Source: Actinomadura nitritigenes
GTDB lineage: Bacteria; Actinomycetota; Actinomycetes; Streptosporangiales; Streptosporangiaceae
Direction: 5' to 3'
DNA: 64,000 nt
Assembly (NCBI RefSeq): GCF_017573545.1
Contig: NZ_JAGEOK010000015.1
Coordinates: 62,001 to 126,000, forward strand
Part shown: one piece after another, positions 16,531-28,699 of the stretch
How the letters are laid out: every line of letters begins with the position of its first letter
Position numbering within the stretch: the stretch's first letter is position 1
The notes under the pieces: generated by a model
The model's database searches: none
What the model was told of the DNA's origin: nothing
Seen by the model: the letters and a program-made list of their open reading frames with translations, nothing else
Position numbers and translations under genes: made by a program

Positions 16531-17010
16531 GTGAGAGCCATCGTGCGCGCCGGGCTGCTGCCGGGCGCCGTCGTGTGCGGCGCCATCGTGTGCGGCGCCG
16601 GACCCGGCGCGCGGGCCGCCGGCCCCGTCGTCACGCCGGGACGCGCCCGTCCCGGCGAGACCGTGGTGGTGTCGGGGACCTGCCCGGCCGGAGACCGGAG
16701 CGTCCGGGTCTCCGGCGCCGCGACCGGCGAGGGCTCGGTGCGGGACGGCCGGTTCCGCGTGGAGGCCAAGGTGGCCCGGGAGACGGGCCGCCGGCCCGTG
16801 GCGGTCGCCTGCGTCCCGTCGGGACGGGCCGGGAAGGCGCCCCTGGAGGTGCGCCGGCCGCGACGCCCCCGCCCGCACGGCTGGGCCATGGGCGGCGGGG
16901 ACGGGTTCCGCGTGCCGTGGACCTCGGTGGCGCTGGTGCTGGTGGCGGGCGCGGCCGGGACCGGCGCGACGGCGCTGGTGCGGTCCCGGTTCCGCCGGAC
17001 GCGCGGCTGA
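16531..17010 (+). CDS. Small exported, C-terminally membrane-anchored protein
   Basis: The 159-residue product begins with a signal-like segment (hydrophobic run LLPGAVVCGAIVCGAGPG and cleavage-like ARAAGP). It continues with a roughly 75-residue beta-rich stretch containing two Cys (GTCPAGDRSV and VACVPSGRAG) that could form a disulfide bond. A single hydrophobic span, TSVALVLVAGAAGTGATALV, precedes an Arg-rich tail. This is the layout of an actinomycete cell-surface protein with an immunoglobulin-like domain. There is no clear ribosome site upstream of the GTG at 16531, so leaderless translation is possible. Function unknown. Confidence 0.6.
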   Translation: MRAIVRAGLLPGAVVCGAIVCGAGPGARAAGPVVTPGRARPGETVVVSGTCPAGDRSVRVSGAATGEGSVRDGRFRVEAKVARETGRRPVAVACVPSGRAGKAPLEVRRPRRPRPHGWAMGGGDGFRVPWTSVALVLVAGAAGTGATALVRSRFRRTRG

Positions 17011-17077
17011 CCGGCGCCCCGCCGCACCCGGGCGGCCGGGGCCGGGAGGCCCGGCACGGCCCGACGGTCCGGCGAGG

Positions 17078-17521
17078 TCAGGCCCGGCCGTAGGAGTCCT
17101 CGAGCCGTTCGATGTCGTCCTCGTCGAAGTTCCCGAACGCGATCTCCATGACCCGGACGGCGGGGCCGTCGGAGCCGAGGCGGTGCGTCTGCCCGGCCCG
17201 GATCAGGACCCGTTCCCCCACCTCCGGCAGCGTCCGGCGGCCGGCCACCTCGAACACCGCGCCCGGGTCCAGCGCGACCCAGAGCTCGTCGCGGTCGCGG
17301 TGCCGCTGCAGGCTGAGCCGCTGCCCCGGCTCCACGTAGATGATCTTCACGGTGGACGGCTCGTTCAGCGTGAACTGCTCGAAGGCGCCCCAGGGCCGCC
17401 GCTCGGTCAGCACGTCCGGCTCCGGCCGCACGCCCTCCGGCGCGGGGGCGTCGCTCTGCGCGGGCACGCGGGTCTGCGCGCGGGCGTCGGTCTGCACGGG
17501 CACGTCGGTCTGCACGGTCAC
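17078..17521 (-). CDS. Cupin protein similar to mannose-6-phosphate isomerase type II C-domain
   Basis: The 147-residue protein begins with a flexible repetitive segment (VQTDVPVQTDARAQTRVPAQ) and then a single cupin of the PMI type II/ManC family from about residue 48 (RRPWGAFEQFTLN, VEPGQRLSLQRHRDRDELW, VLIRAGQTHRLGS). Metal ligands are the His of LQRHRD, the Glu of DELW and the His of QTHRLG. In GDP-mannose synthesis enzymes this module isomerises fructose-6-phosphate; a stand-alone copy may bind or isomerise another sugar. Its GTG start overlaps the TGA of the upstream tetR gene (GTGA), so the two are translationally coupled. Confidence 0.78.
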   Translation of the reverse strand: MTVQTDVPVQTDARAQTRVPAQSDAPAPEGVRPEPDVLTERRPWGAFEQFTLNEPSTVKIIYVEPGQRLSLQRHRDRDELWVALDPGAVFEVAGRRTLPEVGERVLIRAGQTHRLGSDGPAVRVMEIAFGNFDEDDIERLEDSYGRA

Positions 17522-18174
17522 CTCGGGGATCGCGGATCGGGGAACAACTGCGGGACGCGGGCGCCGGACACGGCGGCCGGCAGCCCGCCGAGGACGAGGT
17601 CGGCGAGGCCGTCCACGACGGCCTCGCGGGGCACCTCGTCGGCCTGGTCGAGCCACCAGTCGCCGGCGGTCTGCACCATGCCGACGATCGCGTGGCCCCA
17701 CACGTAGGCGCGGGTACGGTCCGCCATCTCCCCCTCGGCGATCATCACCTCGGCCAGCTCCCGGCTCACGTCGCGGATCATCGTGCTCATCGCGCTGTGC
17801 GTGGCGGTGTCCTCCGCGCTCGCCCGGTGCATCAGGAAGCGGTAGAGGTTGAGGTTCTTGGAGATCGTCGCCAGGTAGGTGTCGATGGTGGACCGGGTGC
17901 GCGCGCGGACCGAGTCGTCCCGGGAGAACTCCTCCCGGATGCCCTCGATCAGCTTGCGCGTGTGCCGCTCGGCGAGCGCCTGGTAGAGGCCGCTCTTGTC
18001 GCCGAAGTGGCGGTACAGGATCGGCTTGCTGATGCCCGCCTCGGCGGCGATCGCGGCCATCGACGCCTCGGGCCCCTCGCGCTGGATGACCCGGTCCGCC
18101 GCCTCCAGCAGGGCGCGCCGGCGGCCGGGATCGCGCCTGGATCCCGGTGCCCTCCCGCCCGCTTCGCCCGTCAT
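17518..18174 (-). CDS. TetR family transcriptional regulator
   Basis: The 218-residue protein has a typical TetR N-terminus: LLEAADRVIQREGPEASMAA followed by the helix-turn-helix IAAEAGISKPILYRHFGDKS (about residues 42-61). The C-terminal ligand-binding half contains many helices, including WGHAIVGMVQTAGDWWLDQ, resembling actinomycete TetR regulators of lipid or stress genes. Coupling to the downstream cupin gene suggests the two act together or are co-regulated. It is divergent from the LRV-repeat protein gene across a 209-bp gap, in which I found no clear operator. Confidence 0.87.
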   Translation of the reverse strand: MTGEAGGRAPGSRRDPGRRRALLEAADRVIQREGPEASMAAIAAEAGISKPILYRHFGDKSGLYQALAERHTRKLIEGIREEFSRDDSVRARTRSTIDTYLATISKNLNLYRFLMHRASAEDTATHSAMSTMIRDVSRELAEVMIAEGEMADRTRAYVWGHAIVGMVQTAGDWWLDQADEVPREAVVDGLADLVLGGLPAAVSGARVPQLFPDPRSPR

Positions 18175-18383
18175 GGTGCGATCACCGTAGCCGGGCGGTG
18201 CGCGCGGGACGCGCGTGGGGCGGGGTGAGCGCTGGGCATGCGGGCATACACCGAACGGTATCCGCGGGTGTTACCCGGCGACAACACCGCCTGGCCTGGG
18301 AGTTGTCCGCCGTCTCGCGCCCTTCCCGGCGGGAGGCCCGAGCGGCTACCGTGATCGGTGGCCGGCGTGAGGAGGTCGCGGGG

Positions 18384-19829
18384 GTGCGGACGCTCTACTC
18401 GGTGCGGCTGGAGGGCGTGGCGACCAATCCCGCCGCCCCGGTCGAGTACCTGCTGCTGATCCTGGAACGCGCGGAACCGCGCATGCGGCACGCCCTGCTG
18501 CGCCGCGCCGGCGTGCCGGACGCGGTCTACGAGGCCGCCGCCCGGCATCCGGACCCGCACGCCCGGCGGCTGGTCGCCGTGTCGGGCCACGCGCCGGCGG
18601 AGATCCGCGCGCTGCTCGCCGACGATCCCGACCCGGACGTGCGCCGGTCGCTCGCCGCGATCCCCGAGCACCGGCAGCCCCGCAGGCCCCTGCCCATGGA
18701 CGTCGTCCTGCGGCTGGCCGCCGACCCGGACCCGCGCGTCCGCGACGCCGTCCTCGACCGCGACCTCCCCGACGGCGTCCGCGCCGCGCTCGCGGCGGAT
18801 CCGGACGCCCGGGTCCGGCGCGGCGTCCTGCGCACCTGGCCGGACCCTCCGGAGGAGATCGTCGACGCGGCGCTGGACGACCCCGACCCGGAGGTCCGGC
18901 GCGCGGCGGTCGTGCTCGCCGCCCGCCGCCGCCCCGAGGCGGCCGCGGCGCTGCTGGCCGCCGGGGACGCCGACACCGTGGCCCGCGTCCCGCTCGACGC
19001 CGGGCAGGCGGCCGCGCTCTGCCGGGACGGGCGGGTCGGCGTCCGGGAGGCCGTCGCCGCCAACGCGAGCGTGCCGCCCGGCCTCCTCGAGGTGCTCGCC
19101 CGCGATCCCGAGCGCGCGGTGCGGCTCGCGGCGGCGGCCAACCCGGGCCTGCCGCCCGGCCTCGTCGCCGTCCTCGCGGACGACCCCGAGCACGACGTGC
19201 GGCTCGAGGTGTCGCTGCGCCCCGAGCTGACCGAGGAGCAGCGCGCGGCGATCGACTACCGCGTGGGGCCCGAGGATCATCTCCGACCTCCCGGATGGTT
19301 CTGGGACCGGCTGGACGACCTCGACCTCATGCGGCGGTACGCCACCTCCGCGCACACCGGCCTGCGCCGGTTCGCGGCGTACAGCCCGCACCTGCCGCCC
19401 GACCTGGTCGCGCGGCTGGCGGGCGACGAGGACTTCGTCGTCCGGCTGCTGCTGTCGGAGAAGCATCCCGATCCGCCCGGTGAGCTGCTGCTGTCGGTCG
19501 CCCTGGAGTCGCCGTTCATCACCCGGCTGGACCGCACCGGGCATCCGAACTTCCCGTGCGCGGGCCTCGCCCGCCTCGCGGAGTCGGACGATCCGGTCGC
19601 GCGGACGCTGGCGCTGCGCGACCCGGAACTGCCGGTGCGGGCCGTCGAGCGGCTCAGCCGCGACGAGGAGCCGGGCGTGCGCGCCGCGGCGGCGCGCGAC
19701 GCCCGGCTGCCGGAGTCCCGGCTGCTGGAGCTGCTCGACGACCCGGACGCGGCCGGGAGCGCGGCGCGCAATCCCGGCCTGCCCGTGCCGGCGATGAAGC
19801 GGATCCTGTACGACGCCGCCATCCTGTAG
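18384..19829 (+). CDS. LRV/HEAT-like repeat protein
   Basis: The 481-residue protein consists almost entirely of 24-residue helical repeats of the leucine-rich-repeat-variant type, such as LAADPDPRVRDAVLDRDLPD, LAADPDARVRRGVLRTWPDP and ALDDPDPEVRRAAVVLAARR. The shared core is D-P-D-x-x-V-R-x-A-V. No catalytic domain, signal peptide or Fe-S cysteine cluster (found in the Azotobacter LRV protein) is seen. A protein-binding scaffold is likely. I use GTG 18384 because GAGGAGG lies about nine bases upstream; the frame upstream of it is not protein-like. Similar proteins are frequent in actinomycetes but functionally unassigned. Confidence 0.75.
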   Translation: MRTLYSVRLEGVATNPAAPVEYLLLILERAEPRMRHALLRRAGVPDAVYEAAARHPDPHARRLVAVSGHAPAEIRALLADDPDPDVRRSLAAIPEHRQPRRPLPMDVVLRLAADPDPRVRDAVLDRDLPDGVRAALAADPDARVRRGVLRTWPDPPEEIVDAALDDPDPEVRRAAVVLAARRRPEAAAALLAAGDADTVARVPLDAGQAAALCRDGRVGVREAVAANASVPPGLLEVLARDPERAVRLAAAANPGLPPGLVAVLADDPEHDVRLEVSLRPELTEEQRAAIDYRVGPEDHLRPPGWFWDRLDDLDLMRRYATSAHTGLRRFAAYSPHLPPDLVARLAGDEDFVVRLLLSEKHPDPPGELLLSVALESPFITRLDRTGHPNFPCAGLARLAESDDPVARTLALRDPELPVRAVERLSRDEEPGVRAAAARDARLPESRLLELLDDPDAAGSAARNPGLPVPAMKRILYDAAIL

Positions 19830-19856
19830 CGGCGCCGTCCGCCCGCGGGAGGGCCG

Positions 19857-21086
<1,230 letters not shown>

Positions 21087-21114
21087 GATTATTGACCCTT
21101 TCTCCAATATCGCC

Positions 21115-21150
21115 TGTTACCAACGGTAGCACGTGCTACCGTTGGTAACA
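21115..21150. promoter_or_regulatory. 36-bp perfect palindrome upstream of acyl-CoA dehydrogenase
   Basis: TGTTACCAACGGTAGCAC (21115-21132) is followed immediately by its exact reverse complement (21133-21150). Only the acyl-CoA dehydrogenase gene has its 5' end here; the neighbouring gpgS ends at 21221. Position and length fit a binding site for one or two dimers of a TetR-type fatty-acid regulator. The protein that binds is not identified. Confidence 0.7.
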
Positions 21151-21220
21151 CGTGGCCGGCGTCACAGCGGAGGAGAAGCGCCGGCGCCGGGCAGGCGGGC
21201 GCTGCGCCGGGGCGCGGGGG

Positions 21221-22204
21221 TCAGCCGCGGCCGGGCGAGAAGGAGCGCGAGGCGGCGTAGCCGGGCACCTCGATCATCGGCGGGCGCTCCCCCACGGCGA
21301 CGTCGCTGGTCCGGGCGTCGTGACCGGCGGCGGACCGGCTGAACTGGGTCAGCGCGGTCGCGGGCGCGCCCAGCGGGATCATCCGGCCGTGCCGCTCCAG
21401 CCGCGACCAGGCGGTCAGCATGATCTGGCCGGACATCGCGCCGAGCGCCTCGGTGGACTGGTGCGCGTGCACCCGCCGGCCTAGGTCCACCTGGGCGATC
21501 GCGTCCAGCCCGGCGTCCTGGTACACGTCCAGCAGCAGGCCGAGCTCCACGCCGTAGCCGGTGACGAACGGCAGGCGCTCCAGCAGCGCGCGGCGCCCCG
21601 CGTACTCGCCGCCGAGCGGCTGCATCACCCCGGCCAGCAGCGGCCAGTGCATGTTGATCAGCGGGCGGGCGACCAGCTCGGTGACCCGTCCGCCGCCGCC
21701 CTCGACGCGCCGCTCCCCCTCGATCAGCGGGCGGTCGTAGCAGCCCTTCACGTAGCCGACGGACGGATCGGTCAGCAGCGGGCCGAGCAGCCCGGTGACG
21801 TAGGAGGAGGTGAAACCGCGCAGGTCGGCGTCCACGAACACGATCAGGTCGCCGGTGGTGGCGGCGAGGGACTTCCACAGCGCCTCGCCCTTGCCGGACA
21901 TGCGGCCCTCCCCGGGCAGCACCTCGTCCTGCGCGACGACCTCCGCGCCCGCCGCGGCCGCCACGGCGGCGGTCCGGTCGGTGGAGCGGGAGTCCACCAC
22001 GACGATCTCGTCCACCAGCGGGACCCGCTCCATCAGGTCGGTGCGGACGGCGGCGACGATCGCGCCGACGGTCGCCTCCTCGTCGTGCGCGGGCAGCACG
22101 ACGCTGATCCCGGCGCCGCCCTTGGCGTCCAGCAGGACGTGCGCCGGCCAGTCCTCGGCCGCGCTCGTACGGCGCCGCAACCACGAAGCGACCTCTGGCA
22201 GCAC
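21221..22204 (-). CDS. gpgS: Glucosyl-3-phosphoglycerate synthase
   Basis: The 327-residue glycosyltransferase resembles GpgS (family GT81). It transfers glucose from NDP-glucose to D-3-phosphoglycerate, the first step towards glucosylglycerate and the methylglucose lipopolysaccharides of actinobacteria. Motifs are the GT-A nucleotide-binding ISVVLPAHDEEATVGAIV, EIVVVDSRSTDRT, GKGEALWKSL, the metal-binding VDADLRG, and the acceptor-side PLINMHWPLLAGVMQPLGGE. The product is cytosolic. It lies downstream of no obvious partner, and the next steps (phosphatase GpgP, methyltransferases) are not in the window. The start at ATG 22204 fits the family's length. Confidence 0.9.
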   Translation of the reverse strand: MLPEVASWLRRRTSAAEDWPAHVLLDAKGGAGISVVLPAHDEEATVGAIVAAVRTDLMERVPLVDEIVVVDSRSTDRTAAVAAAAGAEVVAQDEVLPGEGRMSGKGEALWKSLAATTGDLIVFVDADLRGFTSSYVTGLLGPLLTDPSVGYVKGCYDRPLIEGERRVEGGGGRVTELVARPLINMHWPLLAGVMQPLGGEYAGRRALLERLPFVTGYGVELGLLLDVYQDAGLDAIAQVDLGRRVHAHQSTEALGAMSGQIMLTAWSRLERHGRMIPLGAPATALTQFSRSAAGHDARTSDVAVGERPPMIEVPGYAASRSFSPGRG

Positions 22205-22340
22205 GCGCTCTCCCTCCCGTGCGGACGATCCCGTGACCGGCCCTCACCTCGAGTGAACACCGGACACGTCCAGATCATTCACCGTCCGCGCGGCGAGCGG
22301 GCGGCCGACCCGAAGAGTTGACACCGGCGCAACGCATCCG

Positions 22341-23810
22341 TCATTCGGCGGCGTGCCTGTCGAGGAACTCGTAGACGTCGGCGTCGTCCACGCCGGGGAA
22401 CGCTCCGGGCGGCAGCACCGACAGCACGTGCGAGTGGGCGCGGGCGGACGGCCAGGCCATCCCCTCCCACCGCTCGGACAGCTCCTTGGGCGGGCGCTGG
22501 CAGCACTCGCCGTCCGGGCACGCCGACTTGACCCGGCGGGTGGTCTCCCGGCCGCGGAACCAGCGCGAGTCCTCGAACCGGACGCCGAGCGTGATCGCGA
22601 AGTCGCGCTCGTGGCTCGGGTCGATGTGCGACAGGCACCAGTAGGTGCCCTTCGGGGTGTCGGTGTACTGGTAGTAGACGGAGAAGCGGTCCTCCGCGCC
22701 GAACACGTGCCGGCCGGCCCACTCGCGGCACATCCGCTGGCCCTCGATCGCGCCGTCCTCGTCCTGCGGGAACGCCAGGCCGTCGTTGGCGTACGCCTTG
22801 TAGATCGTGCCGTTCTCGTCGTTCTTGGTGAAGTGCAGCTGCAGCCCGAGATGGTGGGTCGCGACGTTGGTGAAGCGGTGCGCGGCCATCTCGTAGGACA
22901 CCGAGAACACGTCGGCGAGGTCCTCCACCGAAAGCTCGCGCGCGGCCTTGGCCTCCTGCAGGAACGGCACGACGCTGCGCTCGGGCATCAGGATCGCGGC
23001 GCCGAAGTAGTTGGCCTCGACGCGCTGGCGCAGGAAGTCGGCGAAGTCGCGGGGCTGGTCGTGGTCGAGCGCGATGTGCCCGAGCGTCTGCAGCAGGATC
23101 GTCCGGGGGGTGTGCATGCCGAGCTGCTCGCGCTCCAGGTAGATCCGCCGGTTGCGCAGGTCGGTGACGGACCGGACGGAGCGCGGCAGGTCCTGGACGT
23201 ACTGCAGGCTGAAGCCGAAGTGGCCGACCAGGGTCATCAGCATGCCCTGGGAGACCGCGCCGCCCCGGTAGCCGACGGCGTCGAGGGTCTGCGCGGCGAC
23301 CCTCTCGATGTCGGGGAAGTGGTTGCCGCGCTCGTGCATCTGGCGGCGCAGCTCGGCGTTGGCCTTCCGCGCCTCCTCGGGGCTGGCGGTCGGCTTGGTG
23401 CGGCTGCGCTTCAGCTCCCCGTAGAGGGCCAGGATGTGCTCGATCACCTCGTTCGGCATCCGCTTGCCGACCTTGAGGTGCGACAGCCCGAGGGTGCGGT
23501 ACAGCGGGTCGCGCTGCGCCTCCTCCAGCTGGATCTCCAGCTGCGCGCGGCGGCTCGGCGGCTGGCGGCGCAGCAGCTCCTCCACCGGGCACTCCAGCGC
23601 GGCGGCGAGGGACTGCAGCAGCGACAGCTTGGGCTCGCGGCGGCCGTTCTCCAGCAGCGAGAGCTGGGACGGGGCGCGCCCGACGCGCTCGCCGAGGTCC
23701 GACAGCGTCATGCCGCGGCCGCGCCGCAGGTGGCGGAGCCGCTGCCCGAAGGTGACGAGGTCTACGTCACTCGTCAAGTTGAGGGGTTCTTCTGGCCGCA
23801 AGGTCGTCAC
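22341..23810 (-). CDS. ramB: RamB-like XRE regulator of acetate metabolism
   Basis: The 489-residue regulator has an N-terminal XRE helix-turn-helix (LRHLRRGRGMTLSDLGERVG then APSQLSLLENGRREPKLSLL). A central ImmA/IrrE-like segment (QTLGHIALDHDQ, ADFLRQRVEANYFGAAILMP) and a C-terminal short-chain fatty acyl regulator domain with Cys pairs (SACPDGECCQRP) follow. The peptidase HExxH is reduced to GHIALDH, so proteolysis is doubtful. RamB represses isocitrate lyase and other acetate genes in corynebacteria, and here it is divergent from aceA, strong support for that role. The shared gap of 117 bp should hold its binding site. Confidence 0.85.
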   Translation of the reverse strand: MTTLRPEEPLNLTSDVDLVTFGQRLRHLRRGRGMTLSDLGERVGRAPSQLSLLENGRREPKLSLLQSLAAALECPVEELLRRQPPSRRAQLEIQLEEAQRDPLYRTLGLSHLKVGKRMPNEVIEHILALYGELKRSRTKPTASPEEARKANAELRRQMHERGNHFPDIERVAAQTLDAVGYRGGAVSQGMLMTLVGHFGFSLQYVQDLPRSVRSVTDLRNRRIYLEREQLGMHTPRTILLQTLGHIALDHDQPRDFADFLRQRVEANYFGAAILMPERSVVPFLQEAKAARELSVEDLADVFSVSYEMAAHRFTNVATHHLGLQLHFTKNDENGTIYKAYANDGLAFPQDEDGAIEGQRMCREWAGRHVFGAEDRFSVYYQYTDTPKGTYWCLSHIDPSHERDFAITLGVRFEDSRWFRGRETTRRVKSACPDGECCQRPPKELSERWEGMAWPSARAHSHVLSVLPPGAFPGVDDADVYEFLDRHAAE

Positions 23811-23927
23811 GGCTTCATCGTAGCGGAAATTTCGCGATTCTTCTGTTACTCACGAGTTCATTAAGGGGTTGAAGTCCGGGCATAGTCATGTCCAAGCACC
23901 CAGGGGACGACACGGAAGGGCAAGACG
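23811..23927. promoter_or_regulatory. ramB-aceA divergent regulatory region
   Basis: This AT-richer gap contains GCGGAAATTTCGC (around 23823-23835) with the palindromic core GAAATTTC at 23826-23833, and further A/T-rich patches. It is a plausible RamB site, though it does not match the published corynebacterial consensus closely. A GGAAGGG ribosome site for aceA is at the right end. Confidence 0.4.
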
Positions 23928-25211
<1,284 letters not shown>

Positions 25212-25236
25212 GCCGATCCGGAACAGTGAGCTGATC

Positions 25237-25305
25237 CAGACCTGTCGCCCCAGGTCTGATCCCCAGCAGAAGGCCCCCGCGTCCCTACACCCGCGGGGGC
25301 CTTCT
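25237..25305 (+). terminator. Double hairpin after isocitrate lyase
   Basis: CAGACCTG at 25237-25244 pairs with 25251-25258 (six-base loop). A stronger stem, AGAAGGCCCCCGCG at 25268-25281, pairs perfectly with 25292-25305 (14 bp, ten-base loop) and ends in CCTTCTG. The second is a convincing intrinsic terminator. Confidence 0.8.
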
Positions 25306-25431
25306 GATGCCCGGACGAGGGGCGCGGCACCCGGACCAAGATCGGCCAAATGGGGAGCAAGTCTCGACATATGGCGCCATTGCGGGCATCGTAAGCACGC
25401 TTGTGATCACTCAAGGGAGAGGATCCTTCCG

Positions 25432-26943
<1,512 letters not shown>

Positions 26944-26960
26944 CGCCCACCCCTCGTCGA

Positions 26961-27014
26961 ACTCGCGGCGGGTCGTCGTCATGACGGCGCTCATGACGGC
27001 GGCCCGCCGCGAGT
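26961..27014 (+). terminator. Large hairpin after the M1 peptidase
   Basis: ACTCGCGGCGGG at 26961-26972 pairs perfectly with 27003-27014 (12 bp) across a 30-base loop that itself holds two copies of TCATGACGGC. It is a likely terminator between the peptidase and the ABC operon. Confidence 0.6.
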
Positions 27015-27097
27015 GAACGTCGTCCGGGTGGACCGGCGGCGGGGACTGTGCGAAATTACGTGGTCGCCGGGGCGGGCCTTGTCTAGGCTCTCGGCGA

Positions 27098-27886
27098 GTG
27101 GGCGTCCTTCCGTGGGTGTGGTGGTACGGCTTCCGGCGCCACACCGCCTACCCGCTCGGCTCCCTCGCCGAGTCGCTGACCAACACCGCCTTCGGCTTCA
27201 TCCGCGCCTACGTGCTGCTCGCGCTCTGGCACGCGCGTCCCGCGCTCGGCGGCTACGCCGCGGCCGACGCCGTCACCTTCTGCTTCATCACCCAGGCGCT
27301 GATCGGCCCCGTGCAGATCTTCGGCGGGATGGACCTCACCGAGCGGATCCGCAACGGCGACGTCGCGATCGACCTGCACCGCCCGGTCGGGCTGCAGGGC
27401 TGGTGGCTGGCCGAGGACCTCGGGCGCGCCGCCGGGTCGCTGGTGCTGCGCGCCGGGCCGCCCCTGGTCGCGGGCGCGCTGGCGTTCCCGTTCCGCGTGC
27501 CGGGACCGGCGGGCCTGGCGGCGTTCGCGGCGGCGGTCCCGCTGGGCGCCCTGGTCGGCTTCGGGATCCGCTACCTGGTGGCGCTCGGGATGTTCTGGCT
27601 GCACGACGACCGGGGCCTCAACGCGGTCGCGCTGGTGATGTCGCTGTTCTTCTCCGGGATGATCCTGCCGCTGGTGGTCTTCCCCGGCCGGCTCGGGGAC
27701 GTCGCGCGGGCGCTGCCGTGGTCGGCGCAGATCCAGGTGCCGGCGGACGTGTTCCTCGGCCGCCGCTCCGGCGCCGGCCTGCTCGGCGCGCTCGCGTTCC
27801 AGGCCGGGTGGGCCGCCGTGCTGCTCGCGGCCGGATGGCTGCTGACCCGCGCCGCGCGGCGGAAGCTGGTGATCCACGGTGGCTGA
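27098..27886 (+). CDS. ABC-2 family transporter permease (first of two)
   Basis: The 262-residue membrane protein has six hydrophobic spans with the layout of ABC-2/DUF990 permeases, for example TEIRNGDVAIDLHRPV-like ERIRNGDVAIDLHRPVGLQG before a long hydrophobic pair and LVMSLFFSGMILPLVVFPGR. It forms the channel together with the next permease and the ATPase in one operon, with an eight-base overlap to the next gene. The GTG at 27098 has no ribosome site, while TAGGCT lies about ten bases upstream, so a leaderless transcript is likely. Export of a small hydrophobic compound or a cell-envelope component is possible; the substrate is unknown. Confidence 0.8.
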   Translation: MGVLPWVWWYGFRRHTAYPLGSLAESLTNTAFGFIRAYVLLALWHARPALGGYAAADAVTFCFITQALIGPVQIFGGMDLTERIRNGDVAIDLHRPVGLQGWWLAEDLGRAAGSLVLRAGPPLVAGALAFPFRVPGPAGLAAFAAAVPLGALVGFGIRYLVALGMFWLHDDRGLNAVALVMSLFFSGMILPLVVFPGRLGDVARALPWSAQIQVPADVFLGRRSGAGLLGALAFQAGWAAVLLAAGWLLTRAARRKLVIHGG

Positions 27887-28694
27887 CGGGGGCGCGCGGC
27901 CGGTGCGGACGTACGGGCTGCTGGCGTGGACGTGGCTGCGGGCGGCGGGCCGGTTCCCGGTGTCCATGGCGCTGCTGTCGCTGGCGACCGCGGTCGTCAG
28001 CGGGCTGGACGCGGTGGCCGTCCTGGTGCTGTTCTCCCGCGCGCCCCGCATCGCCGGCTTCACCGCGCCGGAGGTGCTGTTCCTGTACGGAACGAGCGCG
28101 CTCTCGTTCGCGATCTCCGACATCGTGCTCGGCACGACCGAGCAGCTCGGCGAGCGCGTCCGGCTGGGCACCCTGGACGCGGTGCTGGTCCGGCCGGTCA
28201 GCCCGCTGATCCAGATCGCGACCGAGCAGTTCTCGCCCCGCCGGCTCGGCAAGCTCGTCCCGGCGGCCGTCGTCCTGGCGCTCGCGCTGCCGCGGCTGGA
28301 CGCGCCGTGGACGCCGGGACGCGCGGCGATGGTCCCGCTGATGGTCGCGTCCGGGACGGCGATCTTCGCGGGGCTGTGGGTGCTGACGGCGGCCGTGCAG
28401 TTCGTCATGGTCGACAGCCACGGCGCCACGAAGTCGCTCACCTACGGCGGCGCGTACCTGACGCAGTACCCGATGACGATGTTCGGCCGCGACTTCGTGC
28501 GCGGGGTGACCTTCGTCGTGCCGCTCGCGTTCGTCAACTGGCAGCCCGCGCTGTACGTCCTGGACAGGCCGGACCCGCTGGGCCTGCCGGCGGCGGCCAG
28601 GTTCGCCGCGCCCGCCGTCGCGGCGGCGCTGTGCGGGGCGGCGGCGCTGGCGTGGCGGGCGGGGATCCGGCACTACCGATCGACGGGGAGCTGA
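27879..28694 (+). CDS. ABC-2 family transporter permease (second of two)
   Basis: The 271-residue protein has six spans and contains GERVRLGTLDAVLVRPVSPL, the counterpart of the ERIRNGDVAIDLHRPV segment in the preceding permease, so the two are paralogous halves of a heterodimer. SHGATKSLTYGGAYLTQYPM and FVVPLAFVNWQPALYVLDRP are typical of the DUF990/ABC-2 group. It starts with GTG 27879 inside the end of the previous gene (translational coupling) and ends five bases before the ATPase gene. Confidence 0.8.
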   Translation: MADGGARPVRTYGLLAWTWLRAAGRFPVSMALLSLATAVVSGLDAVAVLVLFSRAPRIAGFTAPEVLFLYGTSALSFAISDIVLGTTEQLGERVRLGTLDAVLVRPVSPLIQIATEQFSPRRLGKLVPAAVVLALALPRLDAPWTPGRAAMVPLMVASGTAIFAGLWVLTAAVQFVMVDSHGATKSLTYGGAYLTQYPMTMFGRDFVRGVTFVVPLAFVNWQPALYVLDRPDPLGLPAAARFAAPAVAAALCGAAALAWRAGIRHYRSTGS

Positions 28695-28699
28695 GGCCG

